DNA of 64,000 nucleotides from Undaria pinnatifida (Eukaryota > Sar > Phaeophyceae > Laminariales > Alariaceae): positions 3,864,444-3,928,443 of the forward strand of contig JABAKD010000022.1 in the NCBI GenBank assembly GCA_012845835.1, in the 5' to 3' direction. Position numbers and translations under genes: made by a program. Below the pieces are notes generated by a model. The model did no database searches. It was not told the origin of the DNA and was given only the letters and a program-made list of their open reading frames with translations. The first letter of the stretch is position 1; the number at the start of each line of letters is the position of its first letter. Shown here piece by piece: positions 1-11,605 of this stretch.

Positions 1-2607
1 GTACATGTGGCACTACTTCGACAGCCATATCGAACAGCATCATTGAGCACAGGGGGTTCTGCAAATTTCACGCAACTAAGAAGTAATTAGCGCAACTTCC
101 TTCACCTATGATACGATGGCGTGTTTGGCGGGACACCTACACCAGCAAGAGGGGAGGACATAGTCGGGTGCTTCGCCGTATACTAATCCATTGTTTGGCA
201 ACTCGTTTCACATTTTGGTATCGTCCAAAGCCAAAGTCGAAACACGTGTAGTGTGGATAGACGTTGGCTGTGCTATGTATATTAATATTACTCGTGCTTG
301 TCCATGGCCGTTGGCCCTCTCCAATACTTCGAACTATATATGTACGTCTCGGCAAGACCACATCAAATTTGCGCAGACGCGGATGGCAATGTCCATGTCC
401 TGCACACAATGTGCAGCACGTACATCATACAGACATGTTTCGAGCCTCCGTCACTGCCGAATATTCACCGTCCCACTTTCCGTCCTAATCTCCTTGGTGT
501 GCACACGGGTGGCCCCGAGACTCTTGCTTAGCGACAAAGAACAGTTTGGCACATAACAGTCGTTTCATGCACGGAGGTTTAATATTCTACGCTCGTCTAG
601 TGGGCATTGCGTGTGGGCACTGCGTGTGTATCCTAGCGGTTCAGTGGAGACATTTACGGGGATCGTGCTTCTTCAGCGTGTATAACTGTACTAGTGTTGC
701 GTGTACGGTCGATCATCGCCTCGCTCTATTGATGCTCTTACCGCCCATCGTATACAACTAATATGTTCTTGTTGTCAGTTCAGGCCATCAGTCGTGACTG
801 TGCCAACTTGCTTGCACACACTAGTGGCGAAAAGGTCAAGAGCCTCCAAGACGTAATTACGTAGAGCCAGTCGCGCCTCCTACAGTGTCGCTTACTACAG
901 TGTATACAGTGCGTCGGGCAGCCATCGGACCCGCGAACGCTCCTCTGACCGGTTGGTCCTGACAGCATTGACAGCAAGCGCAAGCTGCATATGTGCTGAC
1001 GCACCCCTAAAGTTGATGCTCCTGGTGGGAGACGCGAGCCTCATCGAACCATGGACGGTCTCACCAGCTGGGAGTTGGCTACCGCCGGAGCTGTAAGCAT
1101 GAGCTACAATCGTCCTGAGGGACATCTACAGAAGGTATATAGCTGCCCTTGGCGTTGTCTGGACACACCATTTCCACGCTTGCGGATATCGCAGCTTTGT
1201 GGTATCTATTCGAATCTTCTCTTGTTACACCTCCTGCTTGATGTGCGTCATGCAAGCTATAACTTGTACCAAGCACGTAGCAGTGTCCAATGCGCATCTT
1301 CGCACGGCGATCTTATGCGTACAGCACATAGCTGCAATGGATGTAGACCCCTCAAGACTTGATAGTTGATAGTATCACTTGTTGGACTGCATCAAACACC
1401 TAGCCATGACACTGCTGTGCTCCGTCAAAAAAGACGCCCAACCGTTTTTAGTGCACCAGGCAACGGCTACCGCTGTCTGTTTGAAGTCTGCTAGTGTAGA
1501 CCACATCAACTGCTTAACCCTTTCGGGTCCCAGGTGTAGGCGTAGCGTAGGCGTCAGGAGCGACAAACAATGTGAAAATCCCTGTCGTCAACACTAAATC
1601 GCTGATATTGCTCGCAATATATCCCAAGAAAACTGTTCGTTGGTGCCGTTTTGTAAAATCGTGCGCAAATGCCGCGATATATCAATAACCGAGCGCAACC
1701 AAAGCGGGACACGCGATGGATAGACAGGGAAGTACCGTTTACAGCAAAAAAATCCAAAACTAGCGCTCTTGGCGACCCTGCCCCCCCGCATATAAGAGCT
1801 GATTTAGTGATGCACACATTGGTCCAGATACCCAGTAGGGGTGTAATTGTCACGTTTACGGCTCAACTTGTCACTCAACGCCCCAAACCAGGCAGACGCT
1901 TACTGCTAAGAGCAGATACACAGCCCCCGGGCCATCATGGTGCTATGCCTTTCATGCTGCAGAACCTTGGGAGGGCAAGATGATAATTTCGAGACAAGAT
2001 GGCACACACGATCAGGCCAGCAAAGCAAGCTGGCGCGACGTCCAACAACCTTTACACAACGTATTCGCGATCACGCATGCAATCGAGTTTTGGTGCTTTT
2101 GGCTTTGACACATTTTTCTGTCATACGAGGCCCATGCAGATTGGTTGTGGTGTGGATTCAATATAATGCCATGTGTTGGAGGACCAGATCATAAACCAGT
2201 ACGTCAGAGGGAAGCAGGACGATTGCGTGCCGTCTAATAGAAGGTTGTAGGTAGTTTCGTTTGTACTCTTTGCTGCACCATGTGTTATAATTGATATATG
2301 TTAATGTATGTGTGCTCCTTTCTTGGGGTTGTCCACGGGGTAATTAACATCCCGGGTCCCGAAAGCAGGGGGCTCTCTCCCCAGCCCCCCTGTGCTTCGC
2401 ACTTGGTGCACGCGACATCTTCCTGGTCCGTGAAAACCCCGACGTGCTCCATCCCGGCATTGTAGGGATGCGAGAGTTCATGGTCATGCGAGCACGGCCA
2501 CGCATGAAATGATTGCACCTCCCCCACTCCGAGGACCAACACCAGAAGGGGTAGGGTGGAGCGTAACTGGACCAAATCCGGCGGAAGGCTATTTTCTCAA
2601 GGCCGGG
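1..2607. other. No gene recognised
   Basis: Short frames on both strands overlap without codon-like conservation, splice sites or known domains. If the CDK-like gene extends this far it would be here or beyond the window, but I could not find a kinase motif. Confidence 0.4.
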
Positions 2608-2735
2608 GTTTGGTTAGTGGGTGAGCTTGCGCAAGTCCCACACTACCCGGAATGAAGACGTTCCGTGTGGCTATCGCTATCTCCACCGCACCTAATCCCC
2701 AGGGTTCAAGTTGGGTCGACGTACTCACACATTCG

Positions 2736-4197
2736 TTGTTGTTGTTGTTCTCACATTAACTCGCATAATCAAGTCCGTGGTCACAGGACAGGCTCCAGTC
2801 ACTCTGGAGCTGAGGAATACCCCAGGGAAAAACACACACAACCCAAGGTGGTACACGCATAATATATCACAGCTGACGCAATTCATGCCTCCACCAGAAA
2901 CATATAAAAGTGAAATCGGGAGTCAGTCTACGATGTGCCAGGTCCAGGCCGGTGCATACGTCTCACTACTCACGCCTGGAGGAACCAAATATTCCGATTG
3001 CCACCCAAGTAAGACTACCACGTATATATTACACGTAGTATCTATCACTACGCATACGCACGACAGGCATAAGTCAATTGGAGAAAAAGAAACAAAGAAA
3101 AGAAAAGAAGATAAAGGAAAGGAAAGAAAAGAGAAGAAAAACGAAACAAGACGAAAAAGGCAAGCAAAGAGAAGAAGACAAGAAAAGCAAGAAAAGACAA
3201 GAAAGCAAGGAAAGAAGAGAAAAAAAGAAAAAAGAAATAGAAAAAGAAAAGAAAGAAAAATGTCATACTAGCAGACCCTAGGAACTGGCTAAGGATGGCA
3301 TTGGGCTAACAGAGGGTATCACGTCCATCATCAATGGCACCTGGGAGAGAACGCAACATGGCGAAGAAGTCAGGGCGGTCTTATGCTATCTTGTGACGGC
3401 CATTAGAAGGCCCACAACTTTCAATACGATGATGGCCAAACCCAGACTTCAGTCTCTTGGGCATGACGCTCCCGCTTCCGCCCCTCCCCCCTTCCTCCCT
3501 TTCCCCCTCCCCCCTCCCCCCCTCCCCCAGTCCCCTCCCCGCCCCCCCCCCCTTCCCCCTCCCCCCGGCCGCTTAGAGATGCCAACGGTGGATGACGCTG
3601 CCGCAGCCGTTGCGCGTCGCTCTGCAGCTTTGCGTCTCTCCGTTTCATGCCAATTCCGCATGAACAACTCGGCTCCCTCCTCTACTCTTCGAAACCATCT
3701 GCCAGCCTTCTGAGCAGCCTTTCGCCATCCTTCGAATTTCATTCCAAAGACCGACATATCTTCCTTCAGATGATCCATCCAGTCTTTCTCTTGCCCCCCT
3801 GAGTAGCCCTTACCCCCAACAAACTCCCCAAACATCACCCTCTGTGGCAGACGCTCCTCCCCCATGCGTGCCACGAATCCCGCAAACAAAATCCTCCGTT
3901 TGCGCACTATCACCTCAACGCTCTCGGAATCTGTCTGGGCAAGCGCGTCGGCGTACGATAGGGTGTTGTCGTCGCGCTTCCGTTTCCGCCATCCAAGGCA
4001 TCGGAGGAGCATGGAGCGGTGAACCCGTCGTAGCCTGTCATAGTCAGGCTTCTTCGGGCTCCACGTCATGCAACCGTACAGCAGTGTCTCGACCACCTCA
4101 GCTTTCAGCAACCGCACCTTCAACCGTAAACGCACACCCGGGCGATCATAGATTTCCATCTTGTACCGCTGGAAGCACGCCCAGGCCCTCTGAAGAC
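2736..4197 (-). mobile_element. 5'-truncated LINE (non-LTR retrotransposon)
   Basis: Read on the - strand, this copy starts inside the reverse-transcriptase C-terminal region and ends in an (AAC)n tail at 2736-2750. Its 3' part is found again, in the same orientation, at 35556-35935 and 61312-61438, each also ending in the AAC tail; this is the pattern left by target-primed insertions truncated at the 5' end. The body contains a long C-run (3480-3570) and a long purine run (3080-3260, + strand). It interrupts a SINE: the sequences flanking it (up to 2735 and from 4198) are contiguous in the copy near 48.5 kb. Confidence 0.75.
3449..4197 (-). pseudogene. LINE reverse-transcriptase C-terminal region
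   Basis: The open frame reads RLKVRLLKAEVVETLLYGC then TWSP, followed by MLLRCLGWRKRKR, SYADAL and RRRILFAGFVARM-like text, a layout I know from the region downstream of the RT catalytic core in LINE-type polyproteins. The catalytic YADD-type core is missing because the copy is truncated. The last quarter is Gly/Arg-rich and comes from the C-run, so it is probably not conserved protein. It cannot encode a working enzyme. Confidence 0.7.
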
Positions 4198-4614
4198 TAT
4201 ACAACGGCAGCTCGCGCTGCTGGAGTAGTAACGGGCACCGCCGATAGAGATAGATCGTGCGCTACCACGGGAACTGAAGGACACGCCAGCTAGCCCTGGC
4301 TTGCGAATACAATTGAATTAAATTGATACATGACATACGTGAAAGTGTGGTGAGCTTCAGCTCTATTTTTCCCATCCGCCGGAGGATATAAATGAAAATA
4401 CATCCCCCCACCCCCTGAGCTATACGTAGTACACACTATGGTTTTTAGAGTGCAATGAGTTTACAACTTACGGGCATAGGGTAGGCGCGTATTACCTGGT
4501 GTTAAAAGTACTACTCGGATGCCACCCCCGGCGAACGCTGGAAACATGTGTCGTATTCGTGTAACAAAAACACAATGCTGCGTATTATGCCAACTACTTG
4601 AATTCCGATCTTGC

Positions 4615-5190
4615 AAAAACATACTTACAAATATCTCAGCAAAGACTTTTTCTTTGAATCACTTGATTATAACGACCTGCTTCGCTTTCAGCGCTCCCGC
4701 TCGGAACACGCCTGCTAAACCCATCTCTCGGAGAAGCTTCCCGGCGGCTTTCTTTGCGTTCCTTGCTTTCTTCGCCTTCTTCGTGTTCCTCGGGACTACC
4801 CCAACACTACATTCTAAAAAATCTCCAACACTGCTATTAAGATTAATATGCCCATCCAAATTTCAAGATATTTTTTCCAAACTAGTCACGATTTGTTTAA
4901 AAAAAAAAAAATGACAAAACAAGGATCTGCAAAACTCGAGCCAGTATAAAAAAAGAGTAAAATTGAGCAAGATGGTCGTTCCCACATTACAGTGATAATA
5001 AAAGGTGCCGATAAACGAAATCAAATGCAAAAAAATGGTCTGCATATACGTACGTGCATCTTTATTTTGCACGTATAACATCATATGGCACGTTGTTCGT
5101 AGACCACAAGTACACGTTTGTTTCGCTCGTTTCTTCGCCTCTTTCACAATAAGAACACATCCACCCGCATCTCTTAGAGCTACAGCAGGA
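4615..5190 (+). repeat. Dispersed repeat, copy A (about 575 bp)
   Basis: This block is repeated in the same orientation at 42355-42970. Shared landmarks include GAATCACTTGATT, CAGCGCTCCC, CAAAACTCGAG near the middle and TCTTAGAGCTACAGCAG at the right end. The two copies differ by many substitutions and small gaps, so the duplication is old. A short Lys/Ala-rich frame on the - strand (4659-4859) lies in its left third; I do not call it a gene. Confidence 0.6.
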
Positions 5191-5945
5191 CAATAGGCAA
5201 TGGCCTCTGCAATAGCAATGGAATATGTTGCAATGGACGGGTACATTGTCGACGTTAATGTCTATCAATTGTTACCTTCCCCAATCAATTGTGGCCTGCA
5301 GAGGCCATCGATGCATAGACTGCACAATCTATTTGGTGGATAGTGTCTGTCGGATAGTGCGCACAATCTCTTGTGGCGTGCACCATGGCCATCAATGGAT
5401 GGGTTGCACCATCTATTGCGGTCGACAATGGCTATCGATAGACACCCCGCACAGTATATTGTGCCTGGCAATCGCTATCACCCCGCCCAATCTATTGTGC
5501 CTGGCAATCGCGATCGATAGACACCCCGCCCAATCTATTGTGCCCGGCAATCGCTATCGATAGACACCCCGCACAATCCATTGTGGCTGGCAATGGCCAC
5601 CGATGGACACGCTTCACAATCTATTGAGGTAGTGATGGATTTGGATAGGTTTAGGCAATAGGCGCCTAGCATCATGTGATAGATTCGGTATGATGTGCAT
5701 ATACCCTGGACAATAGAAAGGAAACAGAACATTGCCGCCACAATAGCCCCGAAAAAGTGTTTTTGTCAATGGCCATTGTAAATCATAATAGACTGGGAAC
5801 GCTGTCCATCGATATATATATACTGTAAGGAACAATAGATGTCGGGGAAGCAACAGCAATATACATTGTGTGAAAAAATAGACCACTAAATACTGTCCAT
5901 CGATGGCTATTGTCCTGAACAATGTATGTAGCTGACGTCGTTACC

Positions 5946-6024
<79 letters not shown>

Positions 6025-7470
6025 ATATATGTCGGGGAACCAACAGCAATACACATGGTTTGAACAATAAACCAATAGCTCACCGATGACTATTGTCCTG
6101 AACAGTAGATGTCGGGGAAGCAACCGCAAAACGCACGGTTTGGACATTAGACCAATAAAAGTTGTCCGTCGATGTCTATTCTCCTGAAAAATAGATGTCG
6201 GGGGAGCAACCACGATAGAAATTGTTGGAACAATAGACCAAAAGAGTTTGTTTATCGATTGATATTGACGCTGCCATTATATTATTAGTTGTGCACACCA
6301 ATAGCCATCGCCACCCGCAATGGACGGCTGGGTGTGTTTCCACATTATTAAAATACTAGTACCTCAAACCATTGCCTCAAGTTGTCGTGTATCGTGTAAC
6401 GTAGACCTCGATGGCCATTCTGCCGACCGCCGACGAGTGCCATATTATGTATGGTGACTTCACGATTCTATTCGGGTTCGTGTTCGTGAGGTAAACGTTC
6501 TTCTATGCACGAATACTCCCAAACGCGTGGGCAACTACTCGTCTGGACGAATAGGACACCTTATCAGAGCGAACATGCTTGTTTCGGGTTGGAATATTTG
6601 AAACGAGTTTTGAACAATACAAACGACGCACTTACATCACCAAAAACGCCCTTACATAAACTGCCAAAAATCAATAACAAGTAGCGTACATGATGCTTTC
6701 GGGGTAGCGCATTTTTTTTTTTTTTCCTTGAATTATTAAAAAATCTTGGATTGGCATTCGCGCAAAACGAAAGCGCGCAATAATTGAAAGGAGGTTACCC
6801 ATTGCTTCCACACCCTGGATAATATATGGCAATGGCCACTGCAATAGCAGCGTAATATGGTGCAATGGACTTGTTTCTTGTCGGTAATGTCTATCAATTG
6901 TTACCATCCACAATATATTGTGCCCTGCGAAGGCCATCGATGGATAGGTTGCACCATCTATCTTGGTGGACAGTGTCTATCGATGGATAGGTTGCACGAT
7001 CTATCGTAGTGGATCATGGCTATCGATGGATGGATTGCACAATCCATTGCGGTCGACATTGGCTATCGATAGTATCGATACTATCGATACATGATGCACA
7101 CCCCGAACAATCTCTTGTGGCTGGCAATCGCCATTGGTGGATATGCTTCACATTCTGTTGTGGTGGACAATATCTATCGATTGACTACTGCATCACCAGC
7201 CTATCCTTGCCGACAGTATCTATCGACAGACACCGTTCACAGTCTATTATCGCTGACAATGTATATCGATAGACACCTTCCGCTGTCTGTTGTCGCCAAT
7301 AGTAAGTATTCATATCTATCGATAGACGGCTTCCACAATCTATTGCCGCCGACAATGTATATCAATAGATCCCCCACCTCGTCTATTGTCGCTGGTAATA
7401 TAGAACTACGTACAAATATCGATTTCCTGAGCGGCCTCCATTTTTTTCGCTTCCCACACTATTAATAATA
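5186..7470. repeat. ATCGAT-rich tandem repeat region
   Basis: The region is built of degenerate units of about 50 bp that combine GGCTATCGATAGACACC or GGCCATCGATGGATAGG with CACAATCTATTGTGG, so most units contain palindromic ATCGAT and CAATxxATTG cores. The block 5186-5460 is repeated at 6816-7130. Between them (5830-6260) lie units of about 80 bp containing AATAGATGTCGGGGAAGCAAC. It does not look coding; the frames are interrupted. Confidence 0.7.
5947..6022. repeat. (ATT)n microsatellite
   Basis: About 25 uninterrupted ATT units lie inside the 80-bp tandem units, with AATAGATGTCGGGG-type sequence on both sides. Confidence 0.95.
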
Positions 7471-7594
7471 ACTTGAAGACACTTTCCTCTCCGGACGGCT
7501 GAGCGGGCTCGGATGCCTGAAACAGCACTTCTCAATGCTTCTTACCACTTCCTTTTTTATGAGTGCACTATCAATGCTTTTTTTATGAGTATCA

Positions 7595-7684
7595 TTTTTT
7601 TTTTTTTCGATGACACCGGGATTCGACCCACGCACACCAGGCTCATAAGCGGACAGTCTATCTACTAGACCACAAAGTCACAGT
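7595..7684 (-). mobile_element. tRNA-derived retropseudogene with poly-A
   Basis: On the - strand there is a box A (TGGTCTAGTAG), a box B one base short (GGGTCGAATCCC) and then directly a poly-A run (the T-run at 7595-7607 on +). The acceptor arms do not pair and the T-loop lacks a base, so it is not a working tRNA. Confidence 0.5.
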
Positions 7685-7689
7685 GACTC

Positions 7690-7905
7690 TGGTGTTCTTC
7701 TCAGCGCGGTGGCACCGCACCGCACGGCACCGCACGGCGCTGCGCTGCGCTGCTGCGCTGCTGAGCTATATTATATATTGCTGAGCTGATCTGAGCTGGA
7801 CGTGCATTGTGATTCAACAACGTAGTACCTGGTATGTACAAACCTGGTGGAGTCGTACCGGTACGTGGTATTGAATTTTGAAGGAAAAAAAAAAGTCTGA
7901 GAAGC
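7690..7905 (-). repeat. GTGCGGTGC-type repeat, copy 1
   Basis: GC-rich short-period DNA (CACCGCACCGCACGGCACC) runs into GCTGAGCTGATCTGAGCTGG and then ACCTGGTATGTACAAACCTG. The same order, in one or other orientation, occurs at 21040-21500, 35150-35420 and 61555-61800. Confidence 0.6.
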
Positions 7906-8335
7906 GCTGAGAAGCGCTCTTTCAGGCATCCGATACCGGGGTATCTGAATGTCCCTCCAACGGGCAGAGTACAAAAAGGCCCACCGACGTCTATCGTAAG
8001 GAAATATCTCCAAGATATATACCAGGTAGCTAATATTGCAGCATACCACCTCGTATCTTCTAAAGCCACCATTTTCGGTGCGTGCCCCGCTGGCCCCTGC
8101 TTTTGGAGACAAAAACAGATATCAAAATCGTCGAAGGGTGGGCGTCATCTTGCGCGCTTCACGGAACGATTATCAGCAATAATTGCTGTACTATTAACAA
8201 CTCAGCTCGGCGTATCGGTACTGCTTGTTGTAGGCAGTACTGGTACCAAGCATCGAATGCGAACGGTACTACGATATTAAAAGTACTAATTGCTGTGCGA
8301 ACTCAGCTTAAGAGTATCAGTACTGCTGTATGTCA

Positions 8336-10362
8336 CACCCCGGACAATAGCCTATTGAATACACCGATTGAATGTCAATAGGTTGAGGTGTTGCATATCG
8401 ATACCTATTGACACCTTCGATAGGTATGCGAATATGTCGATCGATACCTATTGCTTGGACCAATAGGTCCACAAAATTTGGTACAACAGGCTATTGTTCT
8501 TAAGATAGGTGTGTTAATCTGCATGTCGAGACCTATTTCTTTGACCAATAGCATATGATAAATCGGCACAATAGGCTATTGTTCTTACAATAGTTATGTC
8601 ATACTGTCGATCGATACCTATTACTGTGACCAATAGGTACGTGAAAGTGTCGATCGATACCTGTTGTTTGACCAATAGGTATGTGAAATTGTCGATCGAC
8701 ATAGATTGCGATGACCAATAGGTATAAAGCCCTGCACAGTAGTCTACCTTGTATTGAGTACGCCTGTTGGTCTGTCCACAAGTTGGTGTATCGAATATCG
8801 ATTAATTGAAAATCGATACGTACTGTAACTTGTAATGGGAGGGTGAAATTGTCGATAGATACCTATTTCTTTGCCAAATAGGTCCAAAGGAATTGGTATG
8901 ATTGATGCCCTCGAAAGAAATTAGTGAGAGGCGTTTCTGAGTTGTTCAACAGCAGCAGCAGCTATCGGTTGGAATCCTCGCAAGCCTATTGATTAAAAGT
9001 TCTTTTAATACCAGGTATTATGGTAAATCTGCTGTTTTGAAACCAAAGGCAAGAAGTAGGTCAAGGTACATATTGCTATATATCATCCAAGGTATTTATT
9101 CAAACAATACCCTGAGGTATACGGTACGTATAGGTATGTTCTAAGCAGTACGAGGGTATAAATTTACAAGCAGTTGGTATCGATCGAAACCCTTGCAAAT
9201 ATACAAATATCTATTAGATTCTCAGTAGGTATCGATCGATACCCTTGAGAACTTATTAAATTGGGCAATAGGCATCGATTGATACTCTTGTAAACCTATT
9301 ACACCGAGCAATAGGTATCGGTCGATATGATCGCACACCTATCGCTTTAACCACCAATAGGTATCGATTGGTGGCGGTAAAAAGGTGTTGTTCGAACGAT
9401 AGCCTGTTGGGACTCATTTTCAAACTATGTTGGTGCCCAAGATACCTATCGATGTACACCTTCGCAAGCATATCGGTCGCACAATACGCTATTATGGCCA
9501 CTGCCCTAACTGTATTGTTGCTTACAACACCTATCGATAGACCCCGAAGCCGAGCTATTGTGCTCCGCGATAGGTATCGATCCTCATAGTTGCCGACCTA
9601 TCGTTGGCCCAATAGCCTATTCGATGGGGTATTATCCAGGGTGTAAGGAGGAACTGAACGGCACACGAACAGGTCGCTCTAAAACACTGCATGCTTGAGC
9701 TTCACATTGAACACAATACGTAGTAATCACCACCTTGTTGTTGAGACCATCCACCTTGAGCTTCTTAGGGCATAACAAGGACATACAGCGCCGTTTTCGG
9801 GGATTCTCCGCTGGGCTGGAGGGGCGTGCGGCGTGAATGATGAATGGCGAACTAGAGTTGATGGAATCTAGACGGGCTGTCTTCAAGCGCCTTTGCTCTC
9901 CAACACTAAAACAATAAAAAGGGTCGACGTACCGATACCTGCCATCCGAAACAATAGAATGGTGGAGGGTCTGTCGATACCTCTCGTCCGAAACAATAGC
10001 GTTGTGAAAGGTCTATCGATACCTATTTTCCGAAACAACAGGTTTGGTGAAAGGTATATCGAAACCTATCGGACAAAAGCATAGGTTCCATCTCTCAGCG
10101 CCAATATCCTGTCGCCCAAATAGTATCGTCGTGAAAATGTCTATCGATACCCACTTGTTGTATCAATAAGTTCAGATAAAGAGGCACAATAGGCTTTTGG
10201 CCAAACAGTAGATCATTGAAGATGCCAATCGATCGTACCCATTGTCGGCCCCAATAGGCTACGAAAAATATCCACCGATACCTATCGCGGGCAACAATAG
10301 GTCTCCTATTGGAATAGGATCCTATCGATTGCCTATTGACCTTGAACCTATTGTCCAGGGTG
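8336..10362. mobile_element. TIR element with CACCCYGGACAATAG ends, copy 1
   Basis: The left end is CACCCCGGACAATAG (8336-8350) and the right end, read inward on the other strand, is CACCCTGGACAATAG (10362-10348), one mismatch in 15. The 2,027-bp body consists of many short palindromic units such as GGTATCGATCGATACC and CCAATAGG and includes a piggyBac-like coding relic. A direct copy lies at 28464-30421. I see no clear target-site duplication. Confidence 0.65.
9632..9886 (-). pseudogene. piggyBac-like transposase C-terminal relic
   Basis: The 84-codon frame has a basic RKRR then C-x4-C, followed by TTYCVQC and another Cys four residues on. A basic stretch leading into a Cys-rich zinc ribbon with a YC-x2-C pair is how piggyBac-type transposases end. 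Only this tail is present; no DDD catalytic domain is visible. The second copy of the element (29693-29948) repeats it with a one-base indel that breaks the frame. The family match is by pattern only and may be wrong. Confidence 0.35.
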
Positions 10363-10494
10363 AGTATCATACCGTCGAAACACGTTCATTACCCTGGTAT
10401 AATATCGATAATCAACGTTGAAGCTCACCTTTTTGCATATTTTAAATCGTCTGTGTTCCTTTTTCCAGCTCAATTTGTACATCAGATATTATTA

Positions 10495-10705
10495 CTCTCA
10501 GCGACCTTCTGGACAAGCCGTGGTCGCAGGTGTCTTCCTTTTTCCCCCCTGGTACATACCTCCATTGCTATCGCGCATAGGGTTCAGCATTTCCCACTCA
10601 CGCTCTCGCACTTTCGGCCTGCCAATTTGTACATGTGTAAGAAAGAATCCCTTGCGGGGTTCGCTCGAACCTACGACTTCGACCTCAATAGTTAGGCGGC
10701 TTACA
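10495..10705 (-). mobile_element. SINE-A copy 1
   Basis: Shares TTCTGGACAAGCCGTGGTC, ATCGCGCATAGGGTTCAGCA and CTCACGCTCTCGC with the copy at 20087-20392. At its 5' end (- strand) there is a tRNA-like head with box B AGGTTCGAGC near 10667. Confidence 0.55.
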
Positions 10706-10931
10706 ATTGAGCAACCGGGAACGCCGACTGCTGCGCATTATTGCGGATGGTAACACACAACAATACTCATGTGAACGATGAATGATATCATAACCTATTA
10801 CTCGTGTATCTTATAAGCAGGTACCAGGTATCCGGTCCAATATTACCGTACCCAACTCGGAGTACAGCAGTACCAGTACCAGTATTGCTGTATCCCGCAC
10901 GCCTGGTTGCCTTTGGAGACTTCGTGCAGGC

Positions 10932-11605
10932 CAACGACGGTCCACGAACCGGATCCTCCGTCTCCTCCACAATCAGTAGCCGCTGGCTTGCACTTCTTCG
11001 AGGGCGAGCAGCGGTAGATGACAGACATAGCTTTTGCTATATTTTGGTGTGAGCTATGATAGTGTTGTGTGGTGGACCCCAGGGGTTTTGTGAGCTGTTG
11101 TTGGTGTTGTGTGTGGTGTGCCCCATTGGGGGCGCGGACAGCATGAAGTCTCGTAGCCGGCAACGGCACACCGTCATCTTCAGAAATCAAGGTGCAACTC
11201 TCGTAGCCGGCAACGGCAAATACCTTCATCTTCAAAGTTCAACTCATAGAACTTTGAATATGACGGTATTTGCCGTCGCCGGCTACGAGGTTGAACTTTG
11301 AAGATTACGGTATTTGCCGTTGCCGGCTACGAGAGTTGCACTTTGAACTCTGAAGATGGCGGTTTGCCGTTACCCGCTACGAGAGTTCATGCTGTCCACG
11401 CCCCCCATGGTACACACCACACAAACACCAACAACAGCTCACAACATCCCTTGGACCCACCACACAACACTATCATAGCTCACACCAAAATATAGCAAAA
11501 GCTACATATGTCTGCCATCTACCGCTGCTCGCCCTCGAAAAAGTGTAAGCCAGCGGCTACTGGTTGTGGAGGAGACGGAGGATCAGGTTCGTGGACCGTT
11601 GGTTG
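10932..11605. mobile_element. 674-bp fold-back palindrome
   Basis: The left arm (10932-11245) and right arm (11256-11605) are inverted copies of each other over almost their whole length. Paired landmarks include CGGTCCACGAACC with its complement at the far right, GAGGGCGAGCAGCGGTAGATG, TGTGAGCTATGATAGTG and CTCGTAGCCGGCAACGGCA. Near the centre the CTCGTAGCCGG unit itself repeats several times. There is almost no spacer. This is the structure of a fold-back element. Confidence 0.75.

Larger units (their letters stand above)
2608..4390 (+). mobile_element. SINE-X copy 1, split by the LINE
   Basis: The two pieces are 2608-2735 and 4198-4390. The first begins with a tRNA-like box A, TGGTTAGTGGG (2611-2621), and has a box-B-like GGTTCAAGT at 2703-2711. 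Joined across the LINE they match, in inverted orientation, the uninterrupted copy at 48260-48607. The spacing between the boxes is longer than in a tRNA, so the head is diverged. Confidence 0.55.

Noticed and set aside
3048-3281. Lys/Glu/Arg-rich coding frame
   Set aside because: It comes from a purine run in the 3' part of a LINE; the opposite strand is equally open as poly-Phe/Leu.
7608-7684. A functional tRNA gene on the - strand
   Set aside because: Box A and B are present, but the T-loop lacks one base, the acceptor arms do not pair, and a poly-A run follows directly; it is a retropseudogene.
8400-10300. CRISPR-like array (short palindromic repeats with spacers)
   Set aside because: Repeats are degenerate, spacing is irregular and the context is eukaryotic transposon DNA.
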